A stretch of 64,000 nucleotides of DNA from Pseudomonas sp. HR96 (GTDB lineage Bacteria > Pseudomonadota > Gammaproteobacteria > Pseudomonadales > Pseudomonadaceae): positions 3,269,001 through 3,333,000 of the forward strand of contig NZ_CP139141.1 of NCBI RefSeq assembly GCF_034059295.1. The letters are read 5' to 3'. Made by a program: the position numbers and the translations under genes. A model generated the notes under the pieces. It was given only the letters and a program-made list of their open reading frames with translations. It was not told the origin of the DNA and made no database searches. This document shows positions 39,301 through 47,922 of the stretch, piece after piece (the stretch's first letter is position 1; each line of letters begins with the position of its first letter).

Positions 39301-40872
39301 ATGCGCGGCCCAACGGGATCGGCTGACCAGTTGCGTCTGGCCCGGAGCACTGCGCAGCGGCCGCAGGCTTTCGAGTATGGGCGCTGGCCGGATCACCCAC
39401 GCAGCCCCGGCGGCCACGGCGACGCTGGCGATGGTCTGTGCGATGTCCTTGAAATGCGCCAGTGCTTCCACGTGTTGACTGTGCTGCCACTCATCGACAC
39501 CCACTACCAGGTCGCCGAGCAGTTGCGTGGCCAGCGCTCCCAGCAATACCACACCGAGCCCTGGCACGAAGAAACCCGCAAGGTTGGCGGCATTCATGCC
39601 CACCGACTGCCATAGCACCAGGCGCGCCTCACGGGCCTGGCGATCTTCATCTTCGTTGGGCACTACCAGCCCGCGCGCGTCGGCCAGCACTGCGCCGACC
39701 TGGCGCCGGGTCCACCAGGGCAGCAGTGGACCGGACTGCGGGTAGGCGCGCAGCTTGAGGTCAGCCTGGGGATCGTTGGCGCGCAGCTCGTCGCCGGGGT
39801 TCAGCGCCCAGAACGGCAGTGGGGTCAAGGTGTTGCGCAGCCGTAGGGCAAAGTCGGCGCGCTCGGCGAGCGCCACCAGCCCCATGAAGTACGCCAGGAA
39901 CGCGGGTTGGCGCAGCCGCTCGCGCAGGTGATCGGCGCAGGCCTGCAGGGAGTCGTACTCGCGCACGGGATGCTGCGGGTCGCCAGGCAGGTACAGCACG
40001 CAGGCGTCCTGGCCGCTCAGATTGGCCTGGATCAGCACGGCTCGCTGCAGCGCTATGCCGGGCTGGCTCAAGGAGCCCAGCAAGCGCAGCTCACAGGCCT
40101 GCACGGGGTGGCCCAGCCATTGGTCGCTGCCGCCAGTCATTTGCAGCGATCCCAGCAACGCGGCATAAGCCGGCTCGCTGAGCCACTGGCGCAGGCGCGC
40201 ACTCTCGGCGTGCAGACGCATGTCGTGCGCCGCATTGGTCAGCAGGATGGCATTGGCCTCGGGGGTGCCAAGGAGACCCTGCAGGTGGCGCTGATAGCGC
40301 GCGCCGAGGTCAAGCTCACGGCAGATCGAGGCGAATTCATGGGGTGCGATGGCGATCAACCGAGCGGGGTCGTACCAGGGGCCCTGGCCGTATTCATCGA
40401 AGGGTTTGAAGGCACCCGCCTCCAGCACGGCAGAACCCTGCTCGAACGCGCCCTGGGTGGTTTCGCCGAGTTCGAAATTGGCCATGGCGGCGTCGACCAG
40501 CGTCTGCACGGCGATGGTCACCTTGGTTCGGGCGGTTTGCGCCTCGCCGACGTAGCGCAGCGGCACATTGCCCGTCAGCTCCCTGTGACGCTGCAACCGC
40601 CACAGTTGCGCGCTGCCGACGTCGACCTGGCGGTTGAAGCGGCTGCGCAGTGCCCGGGTCAGCAGCGGCTCGACAAAGGCCACAGGCTCCAGGACCTGGC
40701 GCATCAGCGAGTCCGCGGCACTGCTGGAGGCGAGGCTGGCCTCCAGCGCGGCGTGCCACGCCAGGCGGCGGTCCGCAGTGGCGCTGCCCAGCCAGGCCGG
40801 CACCTGGGCAGCGAGGAGGTCGAAATAAAGCGGCTGAGCGCTACCAGGAGAAGTGCTGGAGGGGGTGTTCAT
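36376..40872 (-). CDS. DUF6543-LRR-NEL protein, predicted effector-type E3 ubiquitin ligase
   Basis: A 1498-residue protein. Residues about 1-420 resemble the DUF6543 toxin-like region. Hydrophobic stretches at about 425-462 and 475-495 (AGFFVPGLGVVLLGALATQLL) may insert in a membrane. Eight or so leucine-rich repeats fill about 870-1115, for example LTELTGLSVDENPLLA and LRQLTRLEFLI. The C-terminal 350 residues look like a NEL domain: Cys1244-Gly-Asp in TTCGDGLQLL is the CxD motif of IpaH/SspH-type ligases, which ubiquitinate host proteins. No signal peptide is seen and no secretion genes are nearby. GGAG lies 7 bp before the ATG. Codon use is like its neighbours. The function is inferred. 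Confidence 0.82.
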   Translation of the reverse strand: MNTPSSTSPGSAQPLYFDLLAAQVPAWLGSATADRRLAWHAALEASLASSSAADSLMRQVLEPVAFVEPLLTRALRSRFNRQVDVGSAQLWRLQRHRELTGNVPLRYVGEAQTARTKVTIAVQTLVDAAMANFELGETTQGAFEQGSAVLEAGAFKPFDEYGQGPWYDPARLIAIAPHEFASICRELDLGARYQRHLQGLLGTPEANAILLTNAAHDMRLHAESARLRQWLSEPAYAALLGSLQMTGGSDQWLGHPVQACELRLLGSLSQPGIALQRAVLIQANLSGQDACVLYLPGDPQHPVREYDSLQACADHLRERLRQPAFLAYFMGLVALAERADFALRLRNTLTPLPFWALNPGDELRANDPQADLKLRAYPQSGPLLPWWTRRQVGAVLADARGLVVPNEDEDRQAREARLVLWQSVGMNAANLAGFFVPGLGVVLLGALATQLLGDLVVGVDEWQHSQHVEALAHFKDIAQTIASVAVAAGAAWVIRPAPILESLRPLRSAPGQTQLVSRSRWAAHHQAVARWSAQASMRRLGTLVDGLDDLTLQRLQRSAQLSDAGLRDLHRQQRPLPALLREALADAQAQRRVDESSGSISFAAARLAPPVSESQAGKTLRRDFGGLPASLAEEIVEGATASERRLLLAGRVPLRQAEQAHHALRDWRLQQAIDGLWLPATARADSALLIQGLRGHLPEPAGSEPDALRIAIHEYATSHPEQAAAVLGQQRWLPWLRPPARSANGLLGYPLSGRGAPLPEPAAAAPSTVAERLRVLYPHVSDAHFNQLLDELGADPQHAIQLRELEYQALTEQLQQWVARGSEWIDSQGVQRPVAALDRQWVAQDIRAAWRRETSVINHPDQAPTWDLDLSGRQVGSLPHLNADFSHIQTLALADMGLHGDPSGFLRGFAQVSVLELQGNALTRIPPAVAQLTELTGLSVDENPLLATAQMFEPLRQLTRLEFLIMGDHPEPPPLPALQSLSGMTQLREIGLSNVNADFTLEHWQALRALPHLERLWLGNNRLVLTPQILELISSMQALELLDLHLNPLGLAPDVSQLHALQLLDLRDCGLSQWPPGLTELMALPGGPLRSVWLQYNPIVQLPELASLAFFRRPLRSLSLSPEQLDAASAQRLDSALRINSRQANLGLHGLPGSSAPSWLGGASPALRDSVQALRSEPQARHFLGALDRAEDMASFQRDPVAGRERAQRLVQAITEPAAAADVQGLTHLRAAFFDLGEEAMTTCGDGLQLLMNRCEALLLVFRASAQSASAAAPLQPLLDLARGMLRAELVDEAAMQVVRGRYAWSAARNAGSTTADALLSTLDEPLLAAQPLATDEAEVRLRFRLDLQVRLQLPPQGERMLYPQVTSAEQLDRVQAYVEERMGDQRLRDWLVDQAWWRDLLARRSPEALSLARQPWLQGQQYLYELSREGTSLPTVAPEVLARLAELYPDRVWAVGGVSQRVALSALEDDTLRQVLLAGQATAEMAAYARLTAQLVG

Positions 40873-40961
40873 CGGACAGCTCCACTGCAGAAATGACGTT
40901 GCAGTGGAGCAGTCGCGCAGCGGTAGGTGGCGCTACAAGCTTATGGCTGACGGCTTACGTT

Positions 40962-41984
40962 TTACCAGAAACGCTGCTGGCTGAGCTTGCTCCAGGCGCG
41001 CACGGCAAGGTCCTCCACCGAGGCGCTGGCAGCCATGCCAACCCGCTCCTGCAGGCTTTTGCGCTCGGCGTAGTGCAGGTGATAGAGCTCGGCGCTCTTG
41101 GCCCGTTCGGCGAGGTACTCGTCGCTGGTCTTCAACTCGTCGACCAGCTGCTTGTCGATGGCAGCCACGCCGAGCCACACTTCGCCAGTTGCCACGTCGT
41201 CGATCGCCAGTTGCGGCCGATAGTGGGCCACGAAGCTCTTGAACAGGCGGTGGGTGATGTCGAGGTCCTGCTGGAACTTCTCGCGGCCCTTCTCGGTGTT
41301 CTCGCCGAACACGGTCAGGGTGCGCTTGTATTCACCGGCGGTCAGCACTTCGAAATCGATGTCGTGCTTCTTCAGCAGGTTGTGCACGTTGGGCAACTGC
41401 GCGACCACGCCGATCGAGCCGAGAATGGCGAAAGGGGCGCTGATGATCTTCTCGCCGATGCAGGCCATCATGTAGCCGCCGCTGGCGGCCACCTTGTCGA
41501 TGCAGATGGTCAGCGGCACGCCGGCCTGACGGATGCGCGCCAGCTGCGAGGAGGCCAATCCATAGCTGTGGACCATGCCGCCGCCGCTTTCCAGGCGCAG
41601 CACCACTTCATCCTTGGGCGTGGCCAGGGTCAGCAGCGCGGTGATCTCCTGGCGCAGGCTCTCGGTGGCCGACGCCTTGATGTCGCCATTGAAGTCGAGC
41701 ACGAACACGCGCCCCTTGTTTTCGGGGCTTTTCTTGAGTTTCTTCTCGCTCTTGCCCTGCTGCTTGCGCAGCACCTTGAGCTGATCCTTGTCGAGCAGCG
41801 CGGCTTCCAGGCGCTCGCGCAGGCCCTTGTAGAAGTCGTTGAGCTTGACCACCTGCAACTGCCCAGCCGTCTTGCGCCGGCCCTTGCTGCGCAGCGAAGC
41901 GATAACCACCAGCACCACCACAATGGCCACCACCAGGGTGACGGTACGCGCCAGAAAACCTGCGTAGTCGGCAAGAAAATCCAC
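40962..41984 (-). CDS. sohB: Inner-membrane serine protease SohB
   Basis: A 340-residue S49 (signal peptide peptidase A-like) protease. It has one N-terminal helix (about residues 8-30, VTLVVAIVVVLVVIA) and a protease domain with nucleophile Ser168 in VAASGGYMMA and general-base Lys220 in GEYKRTL, the SohB arrangement. A charged, Lys-rich segment at residues 75-90 precedes the domain. It degrades membrane-associated or misfolded peptides at the periplasmic side. The start is GTG with AAGGAG 5 bp upstream. Confidence 0.94.
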   Translation of the reverse strand: MDFLADYAGFLARTVTLVVAIVVVLVVIASLRSKGRRKTAGQLQVVKLNDFYKGLRERLEAALLDKDQLKVLRKQQGKSEKKLKKSPENKGRVFVLDFNGDIKASATESLRQEITALLTLATPKDEVVLRLESGGGMVHSYGLASSQLARIRQAGVPLTICIDKVAASGGYMMACIGEKIISAPFAILGSIGVVAQLPNVHNLLKKHDIDFEVLTAGEYKRTLTVFGENTEKGREKFQQDLDITHRLFKSFVAHYRPQLAIDDVATGEVWLGVAAIDKQLVDELKTSDEYLAERAKSAELYHLHYAERKSLQERVGMAASASVEDLAVRAWSKLSQQRFW

Positions 41985-42136
41985 GGTGACTCCTTAAAGT
42001 TGCCAGATATGCTCTTGGCCAGCCGGAACATTTGCCCAGGGCCGAATCGATCAAGCATACCGACAGCACGGCGCGCCTGCCAGCCGTGTGTGTTGCCGCC
42101 CTTGACCGACGGCGGCGAGGGCTCTTAAACAAGCCT

Positions 42137-42190
42137 TTCAAACGCATGTATGAATTTCGATTGACAGGCTGCCGACGGCGCCCCTACCCT
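42137..42190 (+). promoter_or_regulatory. Sigma70-type promoter with a PsrA-like operator
   Basis: TTGACA (42161-42166) and TACCCT (42185-42190) are 18 bp apart and read toward the histidine phosphatase gene. Just upstream, TTCAAACGCATGTATGAA (42137-42154) is an imperfect dyad close to the CAAAC-N4-GTTTG form bound by PsrA-type TetR regulators of fatty-acid genes. One half-site has a mismatch. Binding is inferred. Confidence 0.45.
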
Positions 42191-42228
42191 GCGCAAACTT
42201 TCTTTCAAAGTGCCAGGATCGTGCGGAC

Positions 42229-42927
42229 GTGGGCAGCATCTATCTGATCAGACATGGCCAGGCCTCATTCGGCGCCGCAGATTACGACGTGCTGTCGAGT
42301 GTCGGCGTGCGTCAGGCCCAGGTGGTCGGCGCCCACCTGGCCGCCCTGGGGGTGCGTTTCGATCGCTGCCTGGCCGGCACCCTGCGCCGGCAGCAGGACA
42401 CCGCGCGGCTGGCGCTGGCCGAGTTGGGCGAAGCCCCGGCGCTGGAGACCGATCCGGCGTTCGATGAGTTCGACGCCGAAGGTCTGGTGCGAGGCCTGCT
42501 GCCACTGCTGTTGGTCAACGAACCCCAGGCCCTCGAGGTCATGCGCAATGCCGCGCTCAACCGCAACGAGTTCCAGCGCCTGTTCGCCCTGCTGGTCGAG
42601 CACTGGCTGGACGGCAGCCGTGACCCGGCCGGCCTGGAAGGCTGGGCCGGCTTTCTCGGCCGGGTCGAGGCCGGGCTGCAGCGGGTTCTCGACAACGCCG
42701 CCAAGGGCGACAATGTAGCCATCTTCACCTCCGGCGGCGTCATCACCGCCCTGCTCCACCTCATCACCGGTATGCCTGCCAGCCGCGCCTTCGAGGCCAA
42801 CTGGCAGATCGTCAACACTTCGCTCAGCGTGCTCAAGTTCCGCGGCCGCGAAGTCAGCCTGGCCAGCTTCAACAGCGACACCCACCTGCAATTGACCCGA
42901 GCGCCGGAACTGCTCACCTGGCGATGA
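42229..42927 (+). CDS. Histidine phosphatase family protein
   Basis: The 232-residue protein begins GSIYLIRHGQASFG, the RHG motif whose His is phosphorylated during catalysis. A second His is expected in the later FTSGGVITALLHL region, the usual 2H pattern. Members dephosphorylate small metabolites or sugar phosphates. The start is GTG at 42229 behind GCGGAC, a weak ribosome site. It lies 51 bp before an SCP2 gene, and phosphotransferase and SDR genes follow further on, a set that suggests lipid or acyl-CoA metabolism. Confidence 0.85.
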   Translation: MGSIYLIRHGQASFGAADYDVLSSVGVRQAQVVGAHLAALGVRFDRCLAGTLRRQQDTARLALAELGEAPALETDPAFDEFDAEGLVRGLLPLLLVNEPQALEVMRNAALNRNEFQRLFALLVEHWLDGSRDPAGLEGWAGFLGRVEAGLQRVLDNAAKGDNVAIFTSGGVITALLHLITGMPASRAFEANWQIVNTSLSVLKFRGREVSLASFNSDTHLQLTRAPELLTWR

Positions 42928-42978
42928 GCGCCGGCGCGACTTTTTTCAACCCGCAACAACCTGCACAAGGATCGACCC

Positions 42979-43296
42979 ATGAGCTCCGTAGCCGATGCCG
43001 TACAAAAGATGCAAGCCAAGTTCAACCCAGCTGCCGCTGCCGGCCTGGACCTGGTGTTCGGTTTCAACATCACCGACGAAGACAAGCACTACTCGTTGGC
43101 CGTCAAGGACAGCCAGTGCGATCTGAAGCAAGGTGAGAACCCGGATGCCAACGTTACCCTGATCATGGACAGCGAAACCCTCAAAAACATCGTCAGCGGT
43201 GAAACCGACGGCATGCAGGCTTTCATGGGCGGCAAGTTGCGCCTGGAAGGCGACATGATGCTGGCGATGAAGCTGAGCGACCTGTTCCCGGTCTGA
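42979..43296 (+). CDS. SCP2 sterol-carrier-domain protein
   Basis: The 105-residue protein is almost entirely one SCP2 domain: SVADAVQKMQAKFNPAAAAG, DANVTLIMDSETLKNIVSGE and AFMGGKLRLEGDMMLAMKLS are the conserved blocks. The fold holds a hydrophobic tunnel for lipids or acyl chains. It carries no signal, so it is cytosolic. It lies directly after the histidine phosphatase gene and before a hairpin repeat and the iron operon. Length is standard for a stand-alone SCP2 protein. Confidence 0.92.
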   Translation: MSSVADAVQKMQAKFNPAAAAGLDLVFGFNITDEDKHYSLAVKDSQCDLKQGENPDANVTLIMDSETLKNIVSGETDGMQAFMGGKLRLEGDMMLAMKLSDLFPV

Positions 43297-43304
43297 TCGT
43301 TGCA

Positions 43305-43344
43305 GTGAGAGGGGGCACCTCTTCAGGGCCTTGCCCCCTCCCAC
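43305..43344. terminator. GC-rich hairpin after the SCP2 gene
   Basis: GTGAGAGGGGGCA pairs with TTGCCCCCTCCCAC (about 12 bp, imperfect) around a 13-base loop. It belongs to the same family as the elements at 27978, 33694 and 47728. It separates the SCP2 transcript from the Fur-controlled operon. Confidence 0.6.
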
Positions 43345-43411
43345 TCCAGACACCCGCTTTCGCTGTAAATGATTCCCAGCCCCATTCCATGAAATTAAAG
43401 GGAATCTATTC

Positions 43412-43430
43412 AATAATGAGTATCATTATG
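43412..43430 (+). promoter_or_regulatory. Fur box upstream of efeU
   Basis: AATAATGAGTATCATTATG matches 15 of 19 positions of the Fur consensus GATAATGATAATCATTATC. It ends 40 bp before the efeU start, so Fe-Fur would repress the efeUOBM operon when iron is plentiful. Confidence 0.8.
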
Positions 43431-43470
43431 TTAAAACATAGCACCTTATAGATTCTCACTGTGGTGCTCT

Positions 43471-44313
43471 GTGCTCGTTCCATTCTTGATCATGCTGCGC
43501 GAAGGGATTGAAGCCGCGCTCATCGTTGGCATCATTGCCAGTTACCTCAAGCAGACCGGCCGTGGCCAGTGGATGCCCGCCGTCTGGGTCGGGGTATTTC
43601 TCGCCGGCGCGCTCGCCCTGCTGGTCGGTGGCGGCCTGGAACTGGTCAGCGCCGAATTCCCGCAAAAGCAGCAGGAACTCTTCGAAGGCCTGGTCGGCCT
43701 GTTCGCCGTAGTCATCCTCACCTCCATGGTGTTCTGGATGCGCAAGGTCGCTCGGTCGGTCAAACAATCTCTGCAGGCCTCACTGGAGCAAGCACTGGGC
43801 AACTCGCGCAACCAGGTCTGGGCATTGATCGCCATGGTCTTCTTCGCCGTGGCCCGCGAAGGCCTGGAAACGGTGTTCTTCCTGCTCGCGGTGTTCCAGC
43901 AGAGCGAAGGCGCCAGCGGCCCCCTCGGTGCGCTGTTGGGTCTGCTCGTGGCCGTCGCGGTGGGCGTGGCGCTCTACAAAGGCAGCCTGCGCATGAACCT
44001 GAACCTGTTCTTCCGCTGGACCGGGCTGTTCATTCTCGTGGTCGCCGCCGGCGTGCTCGCCAACTCGGTCATGGCCCTGCATGAGGCCGGCCTGTGGAAT
44101 CACCTGCAGGATGTGGTCTTCGACATCAGTGCAACGCTGCCGATGGACGGCCCGACCGGGTCGGTGCTGGCCGGCATGTTCGGCTATCAGGACGCCCCGA
44201 CGGTCAGCGTATTGAGCGCCTACGTGCTCTACCTGGTGATTACCCTGGCCCTGTTCTTCATGCCCGCCACCGCCCACGCGGCGGGCAAAACCACTTCCGT
44301 TTCCCATTCGTAA
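43471..44313 (+). CDS. efeU: Iron permease EfeU (FTR1 family)
   Basis: The 280-residue membrane protein has about seven helices. Both REGxE iron-permeation motifs are present: REGIE at residues 10-14 and REGLE at 129-133. With EfeO and EfeB it imports iron across the inner membrane. The start is GTG and no signal peptide is needed. The protein ends with a short Ser/His tail (AHAAGKTTSVSHS). It is the first gene of the operon and is separated from efeO by 7 bp. A Fur box lies 40 bp upstream. Confidence 0.94.
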   Translation: MLVPFLIMLREGIEAALIVGIIASYLKQTGRGQWMPAVWVGVFLAGALALLVGGGLELVSAEFPQKQQELFEGLVGLFAVVILTSMVFWMRKVARSVKQSLQASLEQALGNSRNQVWALIAMVFFAVAREGLETVFFLLAVFQQSEGASGPLGALLGLLVAVAVGVALYKGSLRMNLNLFFRWTGLFILVVAAGVLANSVMALHEAGLWNHLQDVVFDISATLPMDGPTGSVLAGMFGYQDAPTVSVLSAYVLYLVITLALFFMPATAHAAGKTTSVSHS

Positions 44314-44320
44314 GGCTCAC

Positions 44321-45517
44321 ATGTCCAACCCCACTCCTGGCATGCCGCCCCGCGCCATGCGTTTCGCCGTGATCGGTTCGGCGGTCGTGCTGATCGCGGC
44401 CGGCGGCCTGTTCTACTACGCCTCCAAGACGGCTTCGGCCAAGCGCCAGGCCAATGCCGGTGACGAGATCGTCGTCAATATCCACCCCAAGAGCTGCGAG
44501 CCCAACGCCCTCACCGTGCCCGCCGGGCGCGCAGCGTTTCGCATCGTGAACAAATCCGAGCGCGCCGTGGAATGGGAGATCCTCGACGGTGTGCTGGTGG
44601 TCGAGGAGCGCGAAAACATCGCCCCGGGCCTCAGCCAGGTGATCAACGCCAACCTGCAGCCGGGCGACTACGCCATTACCTGCGGGCTGCTCAGCAACCC
44701 GCGCGGCACCCTGCACGTGACCCCGACCGCCGCATCCGACGCGGCCGCCAAGGCCCGGCCATCGATGGTTGCGTTCATCGGTCCGCTGTCGGAATTTCGC
44801 GTGTACCTGAGCAGCCAGAGCAATGGCTTGATCCACGCCGTCGACGACCTGGCGCAGGCCATCGCCGCCGGTGACATCAACCAGGCGCGCGCCCTCTACC
44901 TGCCCGCCCGCAGCGCCTACGGGCGCCTGGCCCCGGCGGCCCAGCGCCTGGCCGAACTGGACAACGGCATCAACGCCCGCGCCGACTACTTCGAGAAACG
45001 CGAGCAGGACGCCCAATTCGGCGGCTTCCACCGCATCGAATTCGGCCTGTTCCAGCGCAACAGCCTTGAGGGCCTGACCCCGGTCGCGCAGAAACTGCAG
45101 GCCGACGTCGCCACCCTCAAGACCGACCTGCTGGCCCAGACCCTGCCGCCCGAGCAGCTGGTCGGTATCGTCGCCCGCAACATCCACAGCCTGGCCGACG
45201 TGCGCACCAATGGCGAGGAAGAGCGCTACAGCCACATCGACCTGAACGGCTTCGCCGCCAACCTTGAGGTGACCCGCAAGGTGGTCGACCTGCTGCGCCC
45301 GGTGCTGGCCAAGTCGGCCGCCGACCTGCTGCCCAAGGTCGACGCCGCCACCGCTGCGCTGGACGGCCAGTTGAATGCCCTCAAGGGCAGCGATGGCCAG
45401 TACACCTCCTACGACAAGGTCGGCCCCGATCAGCGCAAGCAGATCGCCGACAAGGCCAAGGCTCTGGCCGACGTACTCGATGGAATCGATCCCGCCCTCG
45501 GCCTTTCCGGCCTGTAA
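44321..45517 (+). CDS. efeO: EfeO, cupredoxin plus M75 iron-binding protein
   Basis: The 398-residue protein has an uncleaved-looking N-terminal helix (about residues 14-34), a cupredoxin-like domain (about 45-135, [21 protein letters not shown]) and a helical M75 imelysin-like domain from about 155. The M75 part has the HxxE motif His237-Arg-Ile-Glu240 in [12 protein letters not shown]. EfeO collects periplasmic iron and passes it to EfeU. Domain order and length match E. coli EfeO. The efeB gene follows 19 bp later. Confidence 0.93.
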   Translation: MSNPTPGMPPRAMRFAVIGSAVVLIAAGGLFYYASKTASAKRQANAGDEIVVNIHPKSCEPNALTVPAGRAAFRIVNKSERAVEWEILDGVLVVEERENIAPGLSQVINANLQPGDYAITCGLLSNPRGTLHVTPTAASDAAAKARPSMVAFIGPLSEFRVYLSSQSNGLIHAVDDLAQAIAAGDINQARALYLPARSAYGRLAPAAQRLAELDNGINARADYFEKREQDAQFGGFHRIEFGLFQRNSLEGLTPVAQKLQADVATLKTDLLAQTLPPEQLVGIVARNIHSLADVRTNGEEERYSHIDLNGFAANLEVTRKVVDLLRPVLAKSAADLLPKVDAATAALDGQLNALKGSDGQYTSYDKVGPDQRKQIADKAKALADVLDGIDPALGLSGL

Positions 45518-45536
45518 TTGCAGAACGAACCGACAG

Positions 45537-46847
45537 ATGAGCGATAACCAGAAACCTACCTGCCCCGTCGACCCGCAGCGCCGCCGCGTGCTGATGGGCC
45601 TCGGCGCCGCCGGCGTCGCGCTGGCGGGCAGCGGGCTGAGCTGCCCGGCCATGGCCGGGTCGGCCCCGGCCCAGGTGACCGAAGCCCCGAAGAGCGAAAA
45701 GACCCACGACGCCCACGAGTACCAGGGCACGCACCAGTCGGGCATCGTCACGCCGCGCCCGGCCGCCGGCATGATGGTCGCCTTCGACGTGCTGGCCAGC
45801 GACCGCGAAGACCTGGAGCGGCTGTTCCGTACCCTCGACGAGCGCATCAGGTTCCTCATGGCCGGCGGCACCGTGCCCCAGGTCGACCCCAAGCTGCCCC
45901 CCACCGACTCGGGCATCCTCGGCCCGGTGGTTGCACCGGACAACCTGACCATCACTGTCTCGGTGGGTCATTCGCTGTTCGACGAGCGCTTCGGCCTGGC
46001 CCAGGCCAAGCCCAAGCGGCTGAGCCGCATGGTCGGCTTTCCCAACGATGCCCTGGAAGAAGCCCAGTGCCACGGCGACCTGACCCTGCAGTTCTGCTCC
46101 AACACCCCGGACACCAACATCCACGCCCTGCGCGACATCGTCAAGAACATGCCTGACCTGCTGTTCGTGCGCTGGAAACAGGAAGGCAGCGTGCCGCCGC
46201 AGGCGCCGCTGCAGCCGGGCGAACCGGCGCAGAGCGCGCGCAATTTCCTCGGCTTTCGCGATGGCTCGGCCAACCCCGACTCCAACGATGCCAAGGCCAT
46301 GGACGCGCTGGTGTGGGTGCAACCCGGCAGCGACGAGCCGGCCTGGGCCGCCCACGGCAGCTACCAGGCGGTGCGCATCATCCGCAACTTCGTCGAACGC
46401 TGGGACCGCACGCCCCTGCAGGAGCAGGAGAGCATCTTCGGCCGCCACAAGGCCACCGGCGCGCCCATGGGCGGCCAGGTCGAAACCGAGGTGCCGGACT
46501 ACAGCAAGGACCCGGAAGGCAAGCTGACCAAGCTCGATGCGCACATCCGCCTGGCCAACCCGCGCACCCCCGAATCGCAGGCCAATCTGATCCTGCGCCG
46601 GCCGTTCAACTACTCCAACGGCGTGAACAAGAACGGCCAGCTGGACATGGGCCTGTTGTTCATCTGCTACCAGGCCGACCTGGAAAAAGGCTTCATCACC
46701 GTGCAGACGCGCCTCAATGGCGAACCCCTGGAGGAATACCTCAAGCCTTGCGGTGGCGGCTATTTCTTCACTCTGCCCGGCGTTGTCGGCGATCAGGATT
46801 TCATCGGTCGCTCATTGCTCGATGCCACTAGAAAAACAACCGCATAA
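45537..46847 (+). CDS. efeB: EfeB, Tat-exported DyP-type heme peroxidase
   Basis: A 436-residue DyP-type peroxidase exported folded by Tat: three arginines at residues 15-17 precede a hydrophobic stretch ([14 protein letters not shown]). Catalytic distal Asp242 sits in GFRDGS, and His336 in [11 protein letters not shown] is the likely proximal heme ligand. In the EfeUOB system it works in the periplasm on Fe(II) or heme. The ATG lies inside the much longer open frame; the signal peptide fixes the start. efeM follows after 26 bp. Confidence 0.94.
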   Translation: MSDNQKPTCPVDPQRRRVLMGLGAAGVALAGSGLSCPAMAGSAPAQVTEAPKSEKTHDAHEYQGTHQSGIVTPRPAAGMMVAFDVLASDREDLERLFRTLDERIRFLMAGGTVPQVDPKLPPTDSGILGPVVAPDNLTITVSVGHSLFDERFGLAQAKPKRLSRMVGFPNDALEEAQCHGDLTLQFCSNTPDTNIHALRDIVKNMPDLLFVRWKQEGSVPPQAPLQPGEPAQSARNFLGFRDGSANPDSNDAKAMDALVWVQPGSDEPAWAAHGSYQAVRIIRNFVERWDRTPLQEQESIFGRHKATGAPMGGQVETEVPDYSKDPEGKLTKLDAHIRLANPRTPESQANLILRRPFNYSNGVNKNGQLDMGLLFICYQADLEKGFITVQTRLNGEPLEEYLKPCGGGYFFTLPGVVGDQDFIGRSLLDATRKTTA

Positions 46848-46873
46848 CCACTTGACCAATCGGGGAACCGCTC

Positions 46874-47701
46874 ATGAAAAAGACGCCTCTCGCTTTGCTG
46901 CTGTCCGCCACGCTGCTGGGTTCGCCACTGGCCGCCTTCGCCGCTGCCGCGCCTTCGCTGGACCTGGTGCAGCCGATCTCGGACTACAAGATCTATGTCA
47001 CCGAAAAGGTTGACACCCTGGCCACCGAGACCCAGAAGTTCACCGACGCCATCAAGAAGGGCGACCTGGCCACCGCCAAGAAGCTGTACGCCCCGACTCG
47101 CGTGCACTACGAGTCGATCGAGCCGATCGCCGAACTGTTCAGCGACCTGGATGCGTCCATCGACTCCCGTGTCGACGATCACGAGAAAGGTGTCACCGCT
47201 GAAGACTTCACCGGCTTCCACCGCATCGAATACACCCTGTACTCGGAAAACACCACCAAGGGCCTCGACGCCCTGGCCGACGGCCTGCTCAAGGACGTCA
47301 AGGACCTGCAGACCCGCATTGCCGGCCTGACCTTCCCGCCTGAGAAAGTGGTCGGTGGCGCTGCCGCCCTGATGGAAGAAGTGGCCGCGACCAAGGTCTC
47401 CGGTGAAGAGGACCGTTACAGCCACACCGACCTGTACGACTTCCAGGGCAACGTCGACGGCGCCCAGAAAATCGTGCAGCTGTTCCGCCCGCAACTGGAA
47501 AAACAGGACAAGGCGTTCGTTGCCAAGGTCGACAAGAACTTCGCCACCGTGGACAAGATCCTGGCCAAGTACAAGACCAAGGACGGCGGCTACGAGACCT
47601 ATGACAAGGTCAAGGACGCTGACCGCAAGGCCCTGATCGGCCCGGTCAACACCCTGGCTGAAGACCTGTCGACCCTGCGCGGCAAGCTGGGCCTGAACTG
47701 A
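46874..47701 (+). CDS. efeM: Second EfeO-like M75 protein (EfeM type)
   Basis: A 275-residue periplasmic protein with signal peptide (MKKTPLALLLSATLLGSPLAAFA, about 23 residues) and one M75 domain with His116-Arg-Ile-Glu119 in FTGFHRIEYTLY. It lacks the cupredoxin of EfeO. Stand-alone M75 proteins of this kind (EfeM, AlgP7 type) bind iron or alginate. RYSHTDLYDFQGNVDGAQKIV closely parallels the matching block of EfeO, pointing to duplication. It is the last gene of the operon; a hairpin with a T-run follows. Confidence 0.9.
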   Translation: MKKTPLALLLSATLLGSPLAAFAAAAPSLDLVQPISDYKIYVTEKVDTLATETQKFTDAIKKGDLATAKKLYAPTRVHYESIEPIAELFSDLDASIDSRVDDHEKGVTAEDFTGFHRIEYTLYSENTTKGLDALADGLLKDVKDLQTRIAGLTFPPEKVVGGAAALMEEVAATKVSGEEDRYSHTDLYDFQGNVDGAQKIVQLFRPQLEKQDKAFVAKVDKNFATVDKILAKYKTKDGGYETYDKVKDADRKALIGPVNTLAEDLSTLRGKLGLN

Positions 47702-47727
47702 CAGATCACTCTGCCAGCCATACGGCC

Positions 47728-47793
47728 TCTCGGGGGCCTGGCGCCCTTCCACGCTGACTGCAAAGCGACGTGGGAGGGGGCCAGGCCCCCGAG
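47728..47793. terminator. Paired GC-rich hairpin and T-run after efeM
   Basis: CTCGGGGGCCTGGCGCCCTT on the left pairs with GTGGGAGGGGGCCAGGCCCC on the right (27 bp downstream of the efeM stop), followed by CTTTTT. The sequence is a member of the local repeat family and works as a strong terminator for the iron operon. Confidence 0.7.
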
Positions 47794-47922
47794 CTTTTTG
47801 CGAGCCAGGCATCCGCCCCGGGCATACCCCACCAACACCCTCGCCTATAACGCCCCGCTGCCCCTTGTGACCCTCCGATCCGCGGTTTAGATTGATGCGC
47901 AGAACAAATACAAGGGCTCAGC

